Below, one piece after another: positions 21,370 to 33,684 of a DNA stretch of 64,000 nt. Both the position numbers and the translations under genes were made by a program. The stretch's first letter is position 1. Each line of letters begins with the position of its first letter. The notes beneath the pieces are model-generated. The model ran no database searches. It saw nothing but the letters and a program-made list of their open reading frames with translations, and had not been told where the DNA came from. Location of the stretch: positions 192,993,112 through 193,057,111 of the forward strand of contig OX465281.1 in NCBI GenBank assembly GCA_949987705.1, written 5' to 3'. The DNA comes from Thereva unica (lineage: Eukaryota; Arthropoda; Insecta; Diptera; Therevidae).

Positions 21370-24075
21370 AAGAAACATATTTGCATATTTGTTTTGGAAA
21401 ATAAAATCATTGTCTCTTAACAAAATTCAAAAATTCATAAAAAATAGCAATTAACAAATTTTTACTAGTGTGGCGGGCGCGCGGTACATGTTTTTTACAT
21501 GTTTTTCAGCCAATCTCACTTTATTGTTTTGAGGTGTTCGATAGGGTACCTTTTTTGTCATGGGAGCTTAGACTATAAGGGCCGTTCCAATTTTTAGCTA
21601 TTATCGATTTATGCTGCAGTTCAATGTCTATTTTGACTGGGTATAAAAAAAACTGTGTAAACGTAAATTTAAAGTAATTTAACCCTATCGGCTCTTATAC
21701 GAGAATTGCTTCATCAATGCAACAAATACACTGAAAAGGTTAAAATGAATGTTTCCCTTGAGATTTGTGGTGATGGTGCATGTGTATACGCCCATACCAA
21801 GAGTAATAGGTCGGTCTTATTAAGGCCTCGGTACGATTTACCGTCGTGTATGGGACAAAGGTACCGCCTCGCATAAGTTCTGCTCAACTCTAACAGTAAG
21901 GAATGTGTTAACCAAGTAGCTTACAGAGTTATTGCACCTACATGTAGCTTCTAAAATGAGTTTTCCATTGAGTTAAGAAGAAGAAGCCGCGATTTTAAAA
22001 AAATTTCGATTCTTTATTGTTGAAAAGGAAGACAGTAGTTTTTAGGATTATATAGAGAAGTAAATTTCCTAGTTGAATTGGTGATTTCTTAAGAGCAAAA
22101 GTAATCCATAAAACATAGAGATGTTGGGGGGGGGAGTCCCTCATTTCCACCCTTCTATCCGCCATTGGTTAAAGAACAGGGCTTTGTTATAATACTTTGA
22201 CTATATAAGCCGCATATAATCTAAAATCTGTATTAATGCCACCCACATTAAATATTTAACTCCTTTCTACCAAATTTTGGCCTACATTAAAATTTCAAAC
22301 TCTCACCCAACAGCAGACGTTCTTTTTTTCCTTACATGTGATCATCATAAATCAAGAATAAAAAGGAACAGGATAACGCCCTGACGACGGTTTTAATTAC
22401 AGTCTGTTAAAAAAACCCTGAACATTACGGTAAGTCCTTAAGTTAGCGCATCAACTCCAATAGCCGCAGGATATATTAAAAACATCAAACGACGACGTAG
22501 GGTCGGTGGTATTTTTACATACCCACAAGCTTTTATTGATATTAATGTATTCAAACACAATTTAAGAAGAGCTTAAGGCGATTCTGACTTGTTCAGTGCC
22601 TCACACATACTGCACGCACACCATCCGAAATCGTCATATCATGCTCCTTTTTGGCATCCTATATATGTACAAACCTGTACCGGTTTTTGTACGTATTACA
22701 AGTGTGACGGCTTCCCGTTTCACTCACCACTCATTTTCAAAAGACGACGATTTTCGGATTGTGGAAATGTGTGATTGTGTCTTTTGTCCCTAAATGGGAT
22801 CTCCACATATGGTACATGCTGTCAGCTCTGACATCTTTGTTTAAATTCAAAATGTTCCCTTTCTTGCCTCCATTTTATTTTGCCGCTAGACTAGGATATT
22901 TGTTGAGGAATTTTAAAGATGAGGGGAACTCGAGCCTTTATTAGAGCACATCCTTATTATTCAGGACATTCATGTGTGGTGCCAGAAAGTGTATGGCAAG
23001 TTCAAAGCAAATAATAATCGCGGGGATGGGGGGCAAATTATTTCATATACGCTTAGGGCCATTCACAGAAACGAGTGTAGTTTAATGAATTGTAAGAGGG
23101 TTATAGTAACATTAAAAGGGGATGTTGAGCAGATCTAAGTAGCGCAATGTAACGTAAGAAACTTTGATTTTTTTTTTGTGTGGATTAAGTGCCTTGCATC
23201 CGCATGCATAATTCTAAAATTGCCTAAGAGTCTTAACGCACTGATACCCAGGGGATGGTATTTCCATTTTAAATTTAAGTTCGGCGCTTTGTTTTTAGGG
23301 GAGAATTTCTTTTACAGTCTGTAGTTTCCTGTAACCCCTTGTGCAGGAGCAGCTGATTTATGCTGATTGGTGGAGCCACAAAGCCGTTTGGGTATGAACC
23401 GACTTTAATTTAATAACTGCGGCCACGAATTTATTCAGAATCCGTTCGGTTGTTACTAAGAATTCCTCATATAACATTTATGACATGCTGGTGTTAGAAG
23501 GTACTTACTATAGTTTGAATCGATGCATGTACACTTCAACGGTAATCAATTTCAACTTCAAAGAGAGTCAGTTTCGATTGGTTTTTTAATCTTGTCCTGA
23601 AAAGGCTAGGCAGTAGCGGAAGACATGCAGTTCGTAGTTGCAGCTGCATTAAAAAATTAGTACTGTGTCACACCTATACTAAATAAGAACAAAATTAAGT
23701 GATCTCTGACGAATATATACCAAATGAAAGTAACCAATCGCAGGCTTCGGTAGCTTGGCATCACAGCGGTTCGTGGTTTAATTCCACACAGTGGCATCAT
23801 CTTACGTTTTCCCTCTTTATAGCAAATCCTTGCGCTTTCTTCTGCCATCGCCTGTAAGCATAAAAAGGAAAGAAGGCAACTCATTATCTATCACCAAAGT
23901 CAACCTTGGTTAGTGGTCAGTCATCAGCAGAATAGGGGGAATAACATGTAGTACATAATAACATGCACGTGCCGCAACTATTTCGGACTGATGGAAGTGC
24001 GATCATAACCTCCTAGCAGTGGCCACTGGTAACTAATCTATGAGAGAGGATAGGCTAATATGACCGGGCTAGTTT
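21370..24075. other. Unassigned 2.7-kb stretch
   Basis: No gene, RNA gene or classified repeat can be supported. Open frames at 22589-22944 and 23657-23884 have no recognisable motif, and their codon use looks random. A weak tRNA-like box at 23745-23790 was considered and rejected. Confidence 0.4.
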
Positions 24076-24077
24076 TT

Positions 24078-24141
24078 AGAGTTAACCCTTCTAGCACAGA
24101 AGGCGCACTTTTCAGCTAAGCATGAAAATCTATATATACAT

Positions 24142-24229
<88 letters not shown>

Positions 24230-24236
24230 ATATATA

Positions 24237-24290
<54 letters not shown>

Positions 24291-24370
24291 TAGAGTTTCC
24301 CTTCTAACACAGAAGGCGCACTTCCCAGCAGGGCTGAGAAATATTTACCACTGCTGTGGCTCAGCTGAGA
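24078..24370. repeat. Dispersed repeat, copy A, expanded by (TA)n
   Basis: CTTCTAGCACAGAAGGCGCA (24089-24108) and a slightly different copy at 24300-24320 flank the dinucleotide tract. The following GGGCTGAGAAATATTTACCA and CTGTGGCTCAGCTGAG words are found inverted at 39361-39432. The same family therefore occurs twice in the window. The target is unknown. Confidence 0.6.
24128..24292. repeat. (TA)n microsatellite
   Basis: An almost uninterrupted TA tract of about 145 bases, with two CC interruptions near 24227-24238. Both strands are open as Tyr/Ile repeats, which is an artefact. Confidence 0.95.
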
Positions 24371-24679
24371 CATGCAAACATAAAATATTAAAAACATAAA
24401 AGATCAAAAACATTAAACAGAGAAGCATGCAAAACTAAAAAGGGGGTGAGGCACGCAGAGAGTCACGCCACATTGAGAAGTGTCCTTTTAAGGACAACTT
24501 CACTGGTTAGCAAGCTAAACACACTCCTATTGTTGTTAGTATTTATAAGCATGCGATTAACGGGTTCAAAAGTCCCTTCCAAAGTAAGGTTGGCGTGAGG
24601 TTAACATCGGAAAAAAAATTATTACAGAACGAGCAACATGCCTCGGTTACTGGAATCAACGACGACGACCACGGCAGCG

Positions 24680-25296
24680 AAAAAGGCAAAACGATTTACG
24701 AATTTTCTCATGGAATGTTCGAACTCTGTACAGAGCTCAAGCTACACAACATCTAGTCGATACCCTGTCAAAGTATAAAGCTGACTGACCGCCATCGCTC
24801 AGATGAGATGGGTAGGGAATGGTACTTTGCAGAAACCTGAGTATGAAGTATATTACCCGGTATACAGAAACAAAGTAATGTAAAAGACTGTATATCGTTT
24901 TAGTGATGACGTCACGTGGAGGACACTTCACTTATAAAATCGGAGCTGTTGTTGCTGTTTCTGCATTTGGGCTGACGTCACCAGGCGCCCATATTTGACG
25001 GTATTCAAAGCTATCGTCTCTTTTACATTACCTTGTTTCTGTATACCGTGGTATATTGCAGCTGTCACACAAAACACCATGTACTCGGAGTAGGTTTTAT
25101 GATCAGCAAAAGAATGAAGACTACCATTATCGGCTTTAAAATAATAAACGAAAGGCTATGCACCCTTCGTGTGCGAGGTAAATTTAAGAACATCACTCTC
25201 ATAAACATTCACGCACCTACAGAAGAGTCCCCGGATGATGATAAAGAAGAATTCTGCGAACTAGTTGCACGGAAACTTAATGCCTGCCCCAGGTAA
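24680..25296 (+). pseudogene. LINE AP-endonuclease domain, interrupted
   Basis: Before the MITE the frame reads TWNVRTLYRAQATQHLVDTL, then SKYKAD and MRWVGNGT, the endonuclease N-terminus. After the MITE, 25052-25296 continues with GVGFMISKRMKTTIIGFK, INERLCTLRVRGKFKNITLI and NIHAPTEESPDDDKEEFC. The frame stops at the boundary of the foldback element and resumes at 27860 with DLNDEVGR, which matches the GDFN-type motif. A point stop in the first block and the insertions make it non-functional. Confidence 0.8.
24856..25051. repeat. MITE, about 196 bp, inside LINE endonuclease
   Basis: CGGTATACAGAAACAAAGTA at the left pairs with TACCTTGTTTCTGTATACCG at the right. TATATT occurs on both sides (24849-24854 and 25052-25057) and is the likely target duplication. 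Removing the element leaves endonuclease coding continuous in position. Confidence 0.8.
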
Positions 25297-25374
25297 TAGG
25301 CCTGCAGCGAATCCCCAAAAAGTGCTCTAGAAATGAAAAAAGTGATGGAAATGAGATAACCGGTTGAGACTAAT

Positions 25375-25704
25375 GAGGCGAGTTACACGGCATAACACTT
25401 TCTGCTGTAACAAACCGGTTTGTGCGTGTTATACGAATTACACGATAAACTGACTGTTCTGCATTTTTTCGTGTAACAATTCTATTTTCTATGTAGCTGT
25501 GTACATACTGTCAGTTAAGCTAAGTCATTTTCGTAGGCCCCGAGAATGAAATTATGATTGTGTTAGTGTGTTGATCTGTGCAGTCGAGAATTTTTTGGGA
25601 TGCACAAGTAACAAACTTCCCCGCGACCCCTTGCCTATAAAACCGGTTTATTGGAATTATTGGAAGTGTTGATGGAAGAAATGTTATGCCGTGTAACTTG
25701 CCTC
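25375..25704. repeat. MITE nested in the left arm of the foldback
   Basis: GAGGCGAGTTACACGGCATA at the left pairs with ATGCCGTGTAACTTGCCTC at the right. The right arm of the host foldback keeps the uninterrupted sequence (GAGACTAATTGCAATC when read inverted), giving a direct empty-site comparison. Flanking AAT/ATT bases suggest a 2-3 bp duplication with one change. Confidence 0.85.
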
Positions 25705-26542
25705 ATTTGCAATCGATAGAGGATGGAAAAATGCATCTACAGTTGATTTTGACCGAAGTTTGGACATGGCCAACATACAAAAAAATCATGAAAATACCTC
25801 TTTTTCGTAAGTGATTCCTGAGTTTAGCACTGCCACATAAAAAAAAAAAAGTGCGGTTTGAACGAAATTTTCACTTTATCTCGCCATATCTCAGTTGATA
25901 TTGCAGATATCAATTTCAAATTTGAACATAGTCTAGTTTGACTAATTCCCTAAATATAAAACTTTAACCGAACTGGTTACATCATTTAAAAACAAAATGG
26001 CGAATGTTTAAAAAAATTCCAACAGATTCGTGAGACTTATTTTTCTAATCAAAAAGTTGTGTTATAGATTTTTGAAATTCGCTTTTTTGGCTAAACTACA
26101 TTGTAGCCAAATACTTAAGGCAGTTTTCTGTAAATTTTCAGATCAAAATGTCCTCCGGTTCAAAAGTTACATTAACATTTGTTGACACTCGACATTGTAA
26201 CCGTTGCAAAGTACACTAGTACCAAAACTACATATAATTTTTTATCGTTAAAATAGAACAAAATTATATGCGTAATTGATCTGCAAATCGGATGGGTTCG
26301 GATATTCGCAAGTTTTAGGTATTTTATCGATATCTACCCTGATTTTTTCGACAGCGTGGTATAAAATTACTGAATCGTTTATAGCATCAATTTTACTATC
26401 ACTTACAATGCTGTGATTGCATTTGGCGCTTTTTTTCTCTTGTCAGTAATTCCAATTTGTCGAACAAATAATGTCAGGACACCCATTTTTTGAGTAAAAT
26501 ATAACACCATCTGAAGCAGTTTCCAAAAGAATTAATTTCATT

Positions 26543-26791
26543 TCATGGGGGAGTATTTCTTGCGGTCAGGAAAAAAACTATTTCTCCGTTCTGCAAGGAG
26601 CTTTCATTCTTTTTCCATATCTCGGTGGCAGCCATTTTCCACAAATAACGTTTTTTCGTCTCACTTTTGTTTGAGATTTCAGCATTCTTCGCTTCGTTAC
26701 AAAATGTCGCGTAACACGGCTTGTGATAATTGGCATTGACCTCTAATAAATTCGGGGTTTTTGTAAGTACATCGCAGACATTTTTAGTCAC
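26543..26791 (-). other. Weak minus-strand frame in foldback centre
   Basis: An 82-codon frame contains LLEVNANYHKPCYATFCNEA, a Tyr-His-x-x-Cys-Tyr arrangement seen in some uncharacterised transposon-linked proteins, followed by a Lys-rich part. It begins and ends without clear signals and could be a fragment of a longer lost protein or chance. No function is assigned. Confidence 0.25.
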
Positions 26792-28104
26792 CTTGTTGCT
26801 TTGTAAAATATTTGGAATGGCCTTGATGTTACTGCTGATAAGTTTTTACCATGATTACATATAAAACACAAATTCTCATAAAGTCAAAGATCCCGTGCTT
26901 CGTATACATTTCTGTGAGTTACCATTCAAAACTTTCCGAGTCCCCGCCTTTTTATTGTATATACTTCTACAATCATTATGAAATTTGATTTGATTCAAAG
27001 AGTTGCTATCACGGCAGCAAATAAATTTCTTGAAATACCATCATTATTTTGGTTAGCAGACTCAAGAAGAGCATCGATTCCTTTTTTGCTTACTTGTTCA
27101 CGCTCGTTTAAAAAGATATCACAAAAAAACACTTCACTTCTTTGCCATTAATAGACATTTTGAGATCTGTATAGAAATAAATATAATGAATTTAAGTTAA
27201 ATGAATTACTCAATAGGGAAATATAATCAAACCTTAATCGGATAAAAATTTATGATGAAAATCAAACACTTTCTATGTAACTTTTTAACAAAAAAATTAA
27301 CTAGCAGGAAATATTTTAAATCCGAACGTTTGTTGCGGACGAAGTCGAGTGTCAACAAATGTTAATGGAACTTTTGAAGCGGAGGACATTTTGATCTGAA
27401 AATTTACAGAAAACTGCCTTAAGTATTTGGCTACAATGTAGTTTAGCCAAAAAAGCGAATTTCAAAAATCTATAACACAACTTTTTGATTAGACAAATAA
27501 GTCTCACGAATCTGTTGGAAATTTTTTAAACATTCGCCATTTTGTTTTTAAATGATGTAACCAGTTCGGTTAAAGTTTTATATTTAGGGAATTAGTCAAA
27601 CTAGACTATGTTCAAATTTGAAATTGATATCTGCAATATCAACTGAGATATGGCGAGATAAAGTGAAAATTTCGTTCAAACCGCACTTACGAAAAAGAGG
27701 TATTTTCATGATTTTTTTGTATGTTGGCCATGTCCAAACTTCGGTCAAAATCAACTGTAGATGCATTTTTCCATCCTCTATCGATTGCAATTAGTCTCAA
27801 CCGGTTATCTCATTTCCATCACTTCGAGCGAAAAAATGGGATGCGCTGCAGGCCTATAAGATGTGAAAATCATTTTTGGAAGATCTGAACGACGAAGTAG
27901 GCCGGAAGCCCATATACAGGTAATATGACGGTTGATGTGGTCTTTTGGTATTCAACTTTTATATTAATATTATATAACCAACCACTTCATTACAATTAAA
28001 TAATAATAATTGAATTTATTTTGAGAATTAAATTTATTTTATATCAATCTTTATTTCATAACTAAATTAAACCGGAACTTCCAAGCTGGCAACTGAACGT
28101 AAGA

Positions 28105-29400
28105 ATGCTGCGTACCGAGAAATGCAGCAGTCTCAGAAAACACGGGCACGCGAAGAGAAGTATAAAGAGCTCAGAAAAGAAGAAAAGAGAATTCACAGAA
28201 GAAAAAAGGAAGCCTGGGATAAAAATCTCATCTGTGAACTATAACAGTACAGAGAGCGACGGCCGCACCATGTGCGGGGGTTCTACGGAAGATTCGCAAT
28301 TCACACCACGCTGCACATACTGCAAGGACAAAGAAACGAATCTGATCACCAATCCAAAAGGAATCTTGGACCGATGGGAAGAGCACTTTCATGAATTGCT
28401 AAATGGCGAATTAACTGAGGAGGCTCCACCAATATCTGATGCCAATGCTATGCTGCCGCCACAAAGCTTAGAACAAGTTAACAGAGCCATAAGTCGGCTC
28501 AAAAACAACAAGGCTCTGGGGGCAGATGGCATCGCAGCGGAGCTGGTTAAATATGGAGGACCTACATTACACCAAGCGATTCATGAATTAATTGTGCAAG
28601 TATGGGAGCAAAGGCCTCCTCTGCCCAGTACATAAAAAAGGCGATATCACAGATTGAACTAATTATCGCGATATTACGTTGTTGAGTACCGTGTATAAAA
28701 TATACTCCACTATCCGCTAGTAAAGTTATCCAGAACACTGTCCAGACCAATCAACGTCGATAAAGGACTTCGACAAGGGGACAGTCTGCTCTGCAACCTT
28801 TTCAACCTGGCGTTTGAGAAAGTGATCCAAGATTCGGGCGTGACATCAAGAGGCACAATCCTCCACAAGTCCACGCAATTACTGGTTTATGCAGACAACA
28901 TTGACATCACTGGAAGAACAACAACGGCTGTACAAGAAACTTTCTCTCAGATGGAGCAGGCGGCAGGAAATCTGGAACTGCACATTAACGATAGCAAAAC
29001 ACATTGGTCCCAAAATCAAGGTAGAGGAACACGAGCTTTGAAGTAGTAAAATCATTTACCTACCTTGGGTCAATATTAGCAGCAGCAGACTGCTAAAAGC
29101 CAACAAAGCCTACTATAGTCTGTCAAGGCTCTTTAAATCCAAGCATCTAACCATAATGTCTAAACTTTTACTATATAAGACGATGGTCTTACCGGTTCCC
29201 CCATATGCATCTGAAACGTGGGTGCTTAGCAGAAAGCAGTCAAACTTGTTGGCCGTATTCGGGAGGAAAATACTTCGGAGGATGGTTGACCCCTTGTGGG
29301 AGCAAGGACGGTTCCGGAGACTCAACAATGAAGAGATCTACGAGAGCTCTCGCGACATAGATGTTGTGAAGGTAATAAAGCTCGGTAGGCTGCGGTGAGC
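28105..29400 (+). pseudogene. LINE reverse transcriptase and tail, broken
   Basis: Recognisable blocks in order: ILDRWEEHFHELLNGELTEE, LEQVNRAISRLKNNKALGAD with GIAAELVKYGGPTLHQAI (28400-28590); VHKKGDI and ITLLSTVYKI (28623-28700, shifted frame); RQGDSLL-like residues at about 28770; LLVYADNIDITGRTTTAV (28876-28930), where the catalytic YADD has become YADN; and the tail YKTMVLPVPPYASETWVLSR, with KILRRMVDPLWEQGRFRRL (29170-29320). A region between the two RT halves is deleted. The second catalytic Asp is lost, so the RT would be dead even if frames were intact. Confidence 0.8.
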
Positions 29401-29614
29401 AGGGCATCTATCTCTTATGAGTAAAGATCAGCCTACTCGGATGTTCTCTGCGGTAAGACCTATGAGGGAGACCTAACCTTCGCTGGAAGGATGGCGTAGA
29501 GATGTCATACCAAACTGGATGACATCGGCACAGAATCCGGACCGGTGGAGAGAGCAGTTGCGAGAGGCCAGGACCGGATCCCGGTTGTAGAGCCGTTAAA
29601 GAAGAAGAAGAAGA

Positions 29615-30411
29615 AAGTCAACCTACTGTCACGCTAGCTACAAACAGATAAACGATTGTCTCGTAACAGATAGGACAGAAGTATGTGTATTCAAACGCGA
29701 CCTAACCCGGAACGCATAGCACACCACGGAAAAGTTGGTCAACTTTCAATTTGTTCCGCGTTCAGCGCGTCCGACTAGTCCCAAATGTCAAAACACAAAA
29801 GAAACATATACACGCGTCTCTTCTTTGTTATCTGTGAAAGATTAGACTGAACGCAGGCCACGCAATTATCCATCAGTACCTGGAGCCACAGCCCTCACCA
29901 CTGCCTCCAGCTTCTCTCTACTTTATTTTTCCTCACTCGACTCTGCTCAACCTTGCACTCAATTTATGGATTCGTAGGCACTCCATATAAGCTGCAGTCG
30001 TTTGTATAAAAGCTGTCCATGGCTGAAGCTCGACCAAAAGCTGCCATGCTCCAGCCCGTTACACGGATGCAGCATTTAAATATTTTGATTAGATTAATCA
30101 CTTTCGGCCATGCTCTAGCCAACTACGTGGCTACAAGTGCCCAGAAAAGGGGTGGCCAACTCAAGTAGGCGTGCCGCGAATTTATAGTTTTTACCCCAGC
30201 AGGCTAAAAAGTGGTAGTCGTGCCTAAAGAAGTATTCACTTCAAAATACACCTGACCCTCCTTGAATCTTTAGTTACGCCCATGGAGGAGCCAATTGATA
30301 GAACTCTTCAAGCCGTTTTTGGGAGTTGAATTAAGGGAGCAATGTGGACTCATTGAGGTGAGTCTATAGCCAGTGGCATCCCTAATAAGGCATATCGCCG
30401 GATTAACCGGT
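29615..30411. other. Unassigned stretch
   Basis: I see no gene or classified repeat between the (GAA)n LINE tail and the Harbinger-like element. Confidence 0.4.
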
Positions 30412-30414
30412 TAA

Positions 30415-31011
30415 AGGCCTTCACAGACCAGGGCGAAACTGCGGGAGCGGGAGCGGGAGCGAAACTTTTGCGGGACTCAAACCTATGGCGGGATATGGAA
30501 CCATTCGCACTGACGAGTCGATTCTACGTAGCGAACGCGGGATTGCAGCGTTTCAATTTCGGTTCGCAGCATGCACCGTTTTTCCCGTCATTCGCATAGT
30601 TCCCGCAAGAAGAAAAGATGTATGTTGAAAAATTAATTGAATTAGTAAAAGTGAACCCAATTTTATATGATTTATCTTGCCCTGAATATAAAAATTTTCA
30701 TAAGAAAGATAAAATTTGGGATGAAATTGGCGTGGAATTAAAAACAAATGGTAATAGCAAAAGAGCTTCTTCTTCTTCGTCCGAGTAAAACATTTTTAAA
30801 TCTTCACTTTATTTATTTATATATTTTTATTTATTTAATTTTCTTATTTTTAAAAGGACACCCTTAACCCTTGCATCAAACAATTTTACGGGAAGAATTC
30901 GTTCCCGCTACGCTGGGTGTGATTGGTTCATAATTTTTCGCTCCAGCAGAGTCCCGCCAAGATTCGCTCCCGCTCCCGCTCCCGCAGTTTCGCCCTGGTC
31001 TGTGAAGGCCT
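30415..31011. mobile_element. PIF/Harbinger-like mini-element
   Basis: Terminal inverted repeats of about 47 bp (AGGCCTTCACAGACCAGGGC onward, with GGGAGC triplets) are nearly perfect. They are flanked by TAA on both sides (30412-30414, 31012-31014), the 3-bp TWA-type duplication used by PIF/Harbinger. Inside is a MADF-type DNA-binding reading frame, matching the second protein of Harbinger elements. No transposase is present, so it is an internally deleted derivative. Confidence 0.8.
30618..30788 (+). CDS. MADF-domain protein fragment of Harbinger-like element
   Basis: ATG 30618 opens a 56-codon frame. The MADF N-half is clear: KLIELVKVNPILYDLSCPEY at residues 5-24, then FHKKDKIWDEIG at 28-39, where the aromatic/Trp spacing is that of MADF/Myb-SANT-like domains. 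After residue 43 it drifts into a Ser-rich end (SSSSSE) and stops. A full MADF domain is about 80-90 residues, so the third helix is missing. In Harbinger elements the Myb/MADF protein binds the ends and carries the transposase into the nucleus. Here it is probably a relic, but the frame is undisturbed. Confidence 0.65.
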   Translation: MYVEKLIELVKVNPILYDLSCPEYKNFHKKDKIWDEIGVELKTNGNSKRASSSSSE

Positions 31012-31014
31012 TAA

Positions 31015-33290
31015 TAATAATTTCGCTTGTTCGCCTGGTTGTCTGGTACTGTCTGCGTCATAGCCTTTATCGACTTGTTAGCGGTATTCTCATTCAGGAG
31101 GTACAACATTCCGACCGGGCTGCTGTCTCCTGCTAGCCCCGACTATTGTTCCTCAGCGGGCTGCTTAAACAAATTAACTCATACAACATCCAAGAGTTCA
31201 AACATGAGGTTCACTGCCTTCTCCTCATACATCCTACTAATTACGCGCTTAGCCTATCATATCCTTTTTCTATTTTCAACCTAATCTTACTACTAGGCAA
31301 TGCTCCATGGCGGCAACGCCATGACGGATTCATAGTATATAAAGGGTGACACCTAAGCTTGGACTTTCACATAAAAAACGAAGTTATTATTTCAACTATT
31401 GTCCATTAAAACTGATATGTAATACCGACCTGTTCGAATAGCTGTGGTTCTGTTTGCAATCAGTCTACATATCAGTTGTTAATTACATGGAATATTTGTG
31501 TGTGTAAAGAAAGTTAGCTTCGGTTAGCTTAGTGTAGACTAAACATACAGTAACTACAAATACTTCCATACTTACAGCACTTAGATCTACAAACATATTT
31601 ACCTATCGCTTTTAAAAATTACATCCGCGAACCGACAGGAAACCCTTAAATGGTAATATATTATCCGAGATTTCATAGACACATCCTATCATTTGTGATT
31701 CCTAATACATATATTTATTCAGCCATTTTCTGTCAACTGAAAATTAATGATGTTTTGATATCGATCAATAAATTTCACTTTTCATTATTTGATCCATAAA
31801 CAAATTAACTGGCTGCCGTCGCCCCCATTCAGGCATTTTATCAACGAGCATGTGGACAAAACGAAAATTACTGGAGCACATTTCATGTCGACAATATCCA
31901 ACAAGACGAAAATAATTTTATCGTTTCCGGTGGCAATTTGATTGCAATAATGTCAAATTGAGTTACACCAATTCACCACCCACCCCCAAGAAATAAAACG
32001 GACCTGTACATACAGAAGTAGCCCAGGGTCGCATGTACCTTGGTTGTGTGCTATCCATGAATTTAATTCCGAATATAGCAAGGAAATAATCCTTCAAAAC
32101 CGCATTAGAAGACTTCTTCCATGGCGTGGCGACAACCCTTAGCTCTTCGGGTCAGGTGAACTTGCGTGACCACACAGTCTCCAATTTGTCATCCTCGGAG
32201 GGTGCCATGGCAAAATGCTTGCAGTATGCGAGTGCCCCCGTACATTTTCCATATGTCACTTTGGGGAAAGTGATATGTCGACCTCCGTGGACACTTCCTC
32301 AAAATTCAATTAGGCATACTTTATTGCACTTCTATTGGCCTTACACGTTAATTGAATTTTTTAGCCCGTGCCACCCGCCCGAGGGCCCGCTAGCTATCTT
32401 GATGATAATAAATCTCTAGAGCTTCCCATTTTTATGTGAGAATATTTTCCTCTGTCCCAAGGTAAAATAAAAAAAACTAGGGAAAGGGTTGAAAAATATG
32501 TCACGTTCCTTGTGTGCGGGAATGAAATTACTTTCTTCCCCGGATGCATTTACGTGAGACAGCGAAGTCGTTAACGAAAATCGGAGAAATAAGGGTGAAA
32601 ACCTTTAGGGAATATCACAATGGGGATATCTGTTTCTGTGTTTATTTTATAAGAAAAGGGGGTTGCTTGATAAGAATAGGATTATGGCAGTTAAGTATTT
32701 CCCTTTGAATTTCTAATATGTGTACATAGTACAAACTTGAGGATTAAAACATACAATTTAATGTTAGTGCAAAGGGTTTATAAGCTCTACAGAGACGTCT
32801 TTGTGATATTTTATTCAAGATATATAACAATTTGCAGCCCTATAGATTAACATCTTTTTGTACTTAGATACTGCTGATTCAAAGTTTAGGAAAACCTATG
32901 AAGATTGTCAAAAACATGCAACCACTGTTTCCCTTTGTTTTGTGGCCGTCCTACTGTTTGATAAATGTTTAAATTTATACCCGTAGGATGCATAATTTAT
33001 GATTTGTACTGAAGAAGCACCACTACGCATTCTTCCCTCGCATTCTAAGTGTATAATTATAACCGGTATGAGTTTTCAATGCCAGGGTCAAGGATTCTCT
33101 CCGTTTATTTTCAAGGTAGAGGTTTCTTTCTTTGAACCGTGCACAAATGCAAGTATAGAGAGAAACATGGTGACGGACTTCGGTTATGTGGTATTTTAGT
33201 ATCCTTTTGTTCATTAGTATCCTCCGCGTCAATACTAAACACGCGAAGCATCCGTCCGAGAATTGATTAGTGCTACGACGTATTTATTAG
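31015..33290. other. Unassigned 2.3-kb stretch
   Basis: No gene is supported. At 31100-31440 a GC-richer block with TATATAAAGGG near 31338 and an ATTAAA signal near 31406 has the look of a solo LTR, but I find no TG...CA ends or partner. Frames at 31027-31284 and 32126-32419 show no recognisable domain. Confidence 0.35.
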
Positions 33291-33297
33291 CTCAGGT

Positions 33298-33684
33298 GTG
33301 CACGCCGTACTTGTCAGAGAAAGCTGGCTTAATCAATCCATTCTTTGCTCCTTTCCATCCAATTCCTCCTTGGTATACATTGCAGGGTATAAATTATTCC
33401 ACAACGATCGCCAAGGACGGATTCAAGGCGGAGCTGCTATCTATGTGCGTGATCATCTAAATTCAAAATTAGTTGCATTCTCTAAGCGCTGGGTATTGAA
33501 TTCATATGCATCGAAATCTCTACCGCTTCTGATAAACTCCTTCTTGTTTGTGGTTATTCACCTCCTAGCCTTTTTAACCCCTGTTAATGTTCAAGAACTC
33601 AGCGACACACTGAGCTCTCTCGTACGTACAAAGATATCTTGGTTGGCGGTGATTTCAGCAAGCTTCTCTGTTTGATGTTTTGTG
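33298..33684 (+). pseudogene. LINE endonuclease fragment (jockey type)
   Basis: The frame reads HAVLVRESWLNQSI (catalytic Glu block), then IAGYKLFHNDRQGRIQGGAA and IYVRDHLNSKLV, the central part of a LINE AP endonuclease. It degrades toward VNVQELSDTLSSL and ends at the hAT insertion at 33693. Nothing before 33290 or after the hAT is recognisable as the same element. Confidence 0.75.

Larger units (their letters stand above)
25297..27856. mobile_element. Foldback element with about 0.5-kb inverted arms
   Basis: The ends TAGGCCTGCAGCG and CGCTGCAGGCCTA are inverted and flanked by TAA on both sides (25294-25296, 27857-27859). The arms, about 25297-26196 on the left (including a nested MITE) and 27340-27856 on the right, stay complementary through GACACTCGAC (26187) and GTCGAGTGTC (27339). 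The unique centre (26200-27338) holds one weak minus-strand frame. TAA duplication would fit Harbinger-type mobilisation, but a TA duplication with GGCC ends is equally readable. Confidence 0.8.
24640..29614 (+). mobile_element. LINE with nested insertions (second non-LTR family)
   Basis: The plus-strand element begins with an endonuclease N-terminus at about 24680 and ends in a (GAA)n tail at 29598-29614. It is broken by a MITE (24856-25051), a 2.6-kb foldback element (25297-27856), and many frameshifts. Coding order is endonuclease, RT, LINE tail. The family differs from the jockey-like element at 12.8-19.9 kb and from the LINE at 39.7-51.1 kb by its tail and 3' repeat. Confidence 0.8.

Noticed and set aside
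23740..23800. Possible tRNA-derived SINE (GGTTTAATTCC box B-like word)
   Set aside because: The A box is poor, no folding cloverleaf can be drawn, and there is no tail or duplication; probably chance.
24116..24397. Tyr/Ile repeat frames on both strands
   Set aside because: They are translations of a TA dinucleotide tract.
31027..31440. Solo LTR or small secreted protein gene
   Set aside because: A TATAAAG word and an ATTAAA word exist, but there are no matching LTR ends or target duplication. The 85-codon frame has no recognisable features.
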